This document shows positions 44,815 to 46,563 of a DNA stretch of 46,563 nucleotides, piece after piece. The notes beneath the pieces were generated by a model. It made no database searches. It was given only the letters and a program-made list of their open reading frames with translations, and was not told the DNA's origin. Source of the DNA: a virus. A program made the position numbers and the translations under genes. The stretch spans positions 1 through 46,563 of the IMG/VR virus record IMGVR_UViG_3300046002_006534. One strand, written 5' to 3'. Every line of letters starts with the position of its first letter. Within the stretch, counting starts at the first letter, position 1.

Positions 44815-45255
44815 ATGGATAAAACTGAATTAGTTGAAAAGCTAAAAATGATACTTGCATCATCATTTTCACTCTATCTTAAAGCACATAATTATCACTG
44901 GAATGTCACTGGACCAAATTTTAGTGAATATCATGCTTTCTTTGCTGGTTATTATGAATCAGTTCACGATTCAGTTGATGTTTATGCAGAATTGATCCGT
45001 ACAATGAGTTCATTTGCACCAGGTTCTTTGAAAAGATTTTCTGAACTTACAATAATTTCAGATGAAATTGCAATCCCAAGTCCAAGATTTATGTTTGTAA
45101 GACTTGCATCTGATAATGGCCTTGTATTGGATGAATTAAGATCAGCACATGCCATGGCAGATTCTATGAATGAAATTGGTATCTCTGCTACACTAGAGAC
45201 ACAAATCCAATTCCATGAAAAAATGCAGTGGCAACTAACCGCATTTGCAGAATAA
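44815..45255 (+). CDS. Dps/ferritin-like protein
   Basis: 146 residues. SLYLKAHNYHWNVTGPNFSEYHAFFAGYYESVHDSVDVYAE is the Dps-type first helix with the His/Asp/Glu ferroxidase-like ligands. Dps proteins bind DNA and store iron, protecting against oxidative stress; phage versions are usually shorter and of unclear role. Start at ATG 44815 because GGAG (in ATGGAG, 44803) serves as its Shine-Dalgarno. A terminator follows. Confidence 0.8.
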   Translation: MDKTELVEKLKMILASSFSLYLKAHNYHWNVTGPNFSEYHAFFAGYYESVHDSVDVYAELIRTMSSFAPGSLKRFSELTIISDEIAIPSPRFMFVRLASDNGLVLDELRSAHAMADSMNEIGISATLETQIQFHEKMQWQLTAFAE

Positions 45256-45259
45256 TAAC

Positions 45260-45287
45260 ACGGGCGCCAAGAGCGCCCGTTAAACTT
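45260..45287 (+). terminator. Intrinsic terminator
   Basis: ACGGGCGC (45260-45267) pairs with GCGCCCGT (45273-45280), loop CAAGA, then TAAACTTT. Strong stem, modest T-tract. Confidence 0.75.
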
Positions 45288-45291
45288 TCAG

Positions 45292-45320
45292 TTGACAAAT
45301 ACCCCGAATCAGTTTATATT
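45292..45320 (+). promoter_or_regulatory. Promoter, class B
   Basis: TTGACA 45292-45297, CGAATCAG in the spacer, TATATT 45315-45320. Confidence 0.8.
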
Positions 45321-45347
45321 AATACTATAACCGAATGAGGAACTGAA

Positions 45348-45701
45348 ATGACTGCTTTTGCTACTACTGAACGCCCTGCCGTCGGCGAAGTCAATGGACT
45401 TGTAAACGGTATTGCATATCATAATACTCGACATGAACAAAAAGGCGGAGTTGATACAGTTGATTGGACCGAACCTGGTCTTGAAATCACTCGTCTCCGC
45501 CTTCTTTCAGATCCTGGGTTTCCTGCATGGGATGTTTCCTATTGTCATGGTCTCCTGAATGGGCGACATGTCGATGTTCAACTTCCATTCTCGCAACTTC
45601 CAAAATATGGCAAAGGCGGCGCCAAAGCTGCTCTCTACAAAGAGGCCAAAGCTACTGGTAAGTTCATCAAAGGTCTTTTCAATGTGTCAACTCTCTGCTA
45701 A
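45348..45701 (+). CDS. Hypothetical protein, 117 aa
   Basis: GAGGAA before ATG 45348. Mixed alpha/beta with a basic Lys/Ala-rich C-terminal helix. Probably co-transcribed with the decarboxylase that follows. Function unknown. Confidence 0.6.
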   Translation: MTAFATTERPAVGEVNGLVNGIAYHNTRHEQKGGVDTVDWTEPGLEITRLRLLSDPGFPAWDVSYCHGLLNGRHVDVQLPFSQLPKYGKGGAKAALYKEAKATGKFIKGLFNVSTLC

Positions 45702-45746
45702 AAAATTTATCACATTAATTTAATCAAGAAAGGAATCCAATACTGG

Positions 45747-46563
45747 ATGGAAAATTTAGTACACGATTATATAAAAAATAATAACTTTGATCGTCCTACT
45801 TTAATTATGTCACTTGAAAATTTAGAAACTAATTACAACGGTTTTAAAGCTGGAATGCCTTCGTGTCATGTACATTATGCAGTGAAAGCAAATCCTCATC
45901 CAGAAATCCTTTCTAAATTGCATAGTCTTGGTTCAAAATTTGATGCAGCATCTGCAGGTGAAATAGACATGTGCCTAACAGCAGGTGCATCTCCATCCAA
46001 TATCAGTTTCGGTAATACAGTTAAAAGACCTCAAGACATTAAATATGCATATTCAAAAGGTATCAAACTATTCGCAGTTGATTCTATAGAAGAAGTAGAA
46101 AAGGTTGCTGAACACGCACCTGGTTCTCAAGTCTTTGTCAGAGTTCTTGTCAGAAGTACTGAAGCAGAATGGCCTCTAAGTCGCAAGTTTGGTTGCAGTT
46201 CAAGTATGGTTCCTCAAGTTATGGAAGCTGCAAGAGATGCTGGTCTAGAAGTTGCTGGTTTAAGTTTTCATGTTGGAAGTCAAACTAGACATCCTCATAT
46301 GTGGCTTGATACTTTGGATTTTGTTGAAAGTATCTGGAATTACAGCAAGGAACAAGGCTTTGATCTTTGGCTATTAAATGCAGGTGGTGGTTTCCCTAGT
46401 TATTATGGGGTTGACATAACAGATTCGGTAGAATATTGTGAAACACTAAACAAAGAAATCTATGATCGGTTTGCTGGACTGAAATATCTGATGATCGAAC
46501 CAGGTCGTGGAATGGTTGCAAATCTAGGATCTATTGCATCTGAAGTACTTCTAGTCTCTACAA
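45747..46563 (+). CDS. Fold-III PLP amino-acid decarboxylase (ODC-like), 3' end outside window
   Basis: 272 codons visible, open to the window edge. YAVKANPHPEIL holds the PLP-binding Lys, FDAASAGEI and ISFGNTVKRPQDI follow, then SRKFGC, FHVGSQ and GGGFP for PLP phosphate binding, in the order of alanine-racemase-fold ornithine/lysine decarboxylases. The product would be putrescine or cadaverine, polyamines that neutralise DNA charge. AAAGGAA precedes ATG 45747. Confidence 0.85.
   Translation, partial: MENLVHDYIKNNNFDRPTLIMSLENLETNYNGFKAGMPSCHVHYAVKANPHPEILSKLHSLGSKFDAASAGEIDMCLTAGASPSNISFGNTVKRPQDIKYAYSKGIKLFAVDSIEEVEKVAEHAPGSQVFVRVLVRSTEAEWPLSRKFGCSSSMVPQVMEAARDAGLEVAGLSFHVGSQTRHPHMWLDTLDFVESIWNYSKEQGFDLWLLNAGGGFPSYYGVDITDSVEYCETLNKEIYDRFAGLKYLMIEPGRGMVANLGSIASEVLLVST

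Overview
This window is a stretch of a large, tailed, lytic-type bacteriophage genome. It is AT-rich, almost everything reads on the + strand, and genes abut or overlap by 1-4 bases in runs headed by near-consensus TTGACA/TATACT promoters. Phage hallmarks include a T4-like split topoisomerase II (22908-26337), at least four homing-endonuclease-type genes, thymidine kinase, a SleB-type wall hydrolase and a glycine-rich tail adhesin. The likely host is a marine-type alphaproteobacterium. Three things point that way: tRNA-His(GTG) has A73 and no G-1, as in the Rhodobacterales/Rhizobiales/Caulobacterales group; the rrn-like boxA elements read GCTCTTTGACA; and there is a plcP/agt-like lipid-remodelling pair. 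The host assignment is an inference.

Layout. 1-3041: end of an unknown gene, then an esterase, a phosphomannomutase-like HAD enzyme, a cytidylyltransferase and a TilS-like tRNA-Ile lysidine synthetase. 3088-6652: glycine-rich adhesin, a Ro60/TROVE RNA-binding protein behind a switch-like leader, and an antisense HNH endonuclease. 6769-10323: small unknown proteins, a secreted nuclease and an IscA-type Fe-S carrier. 10340-11699: first tRNA array (8 tRNAs), behind a possible attenuator. 11717-16087: small genes, then metallophosphoesterase (PlcP-like), GT4 glycosyltransferase, macro domain and ADP-ribosyltransferase in one run. 16156-31081: wall hydrolase, HAD RNA-repair-like protein interrupted upstream by a GIY-YIG endonuclease, thymidine kinase, Pth2, topoisomerase, two HExxH proteins, a nucleotidyltransferase and many small unknown genes.

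31316-44766 is a very large stable-RNA region. With the first array it gives about 38 convincing tRNAs covering all 20 amino acids, interleaved with unusual structured RNAs and a few small proteins. 44815-46563: a Dps-like protein and the start of an ornithine/lysine-type decarboxylase that runs off the window.

The tRNA arrays look built like rRNA operons. They have a promoter, a boxA-like antitermination element, long stems flanking or linking tRNAs, and recurrent non-tRNA RNAs. I see at least five recurrent RNA families with compensatory changes. The most striking (called P elements here) has eight copies. In three of them the closing stem encloses tRNA halves in permuted order (3' half first), so the helix replaces the anticodon arm. 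That resembles the permuted two-piece tmRNA of alphaproteobacteria without its mRNA-like part. A tRNA with a CTA (amber-reading) anticodon lies just upstream of a gene with a strong Shine-Dalgarno, ATG, and an in-frame TAG at codon 4, which looks like a local recoding module. The promoters carry one asymmetric motif (TATACTGATTCTATA) in opposite orientations at two different positions, suggesting one phage regulator acting on two promoter classes.

All calls rest on reading the sequence by eye; no database search or folding program was run.
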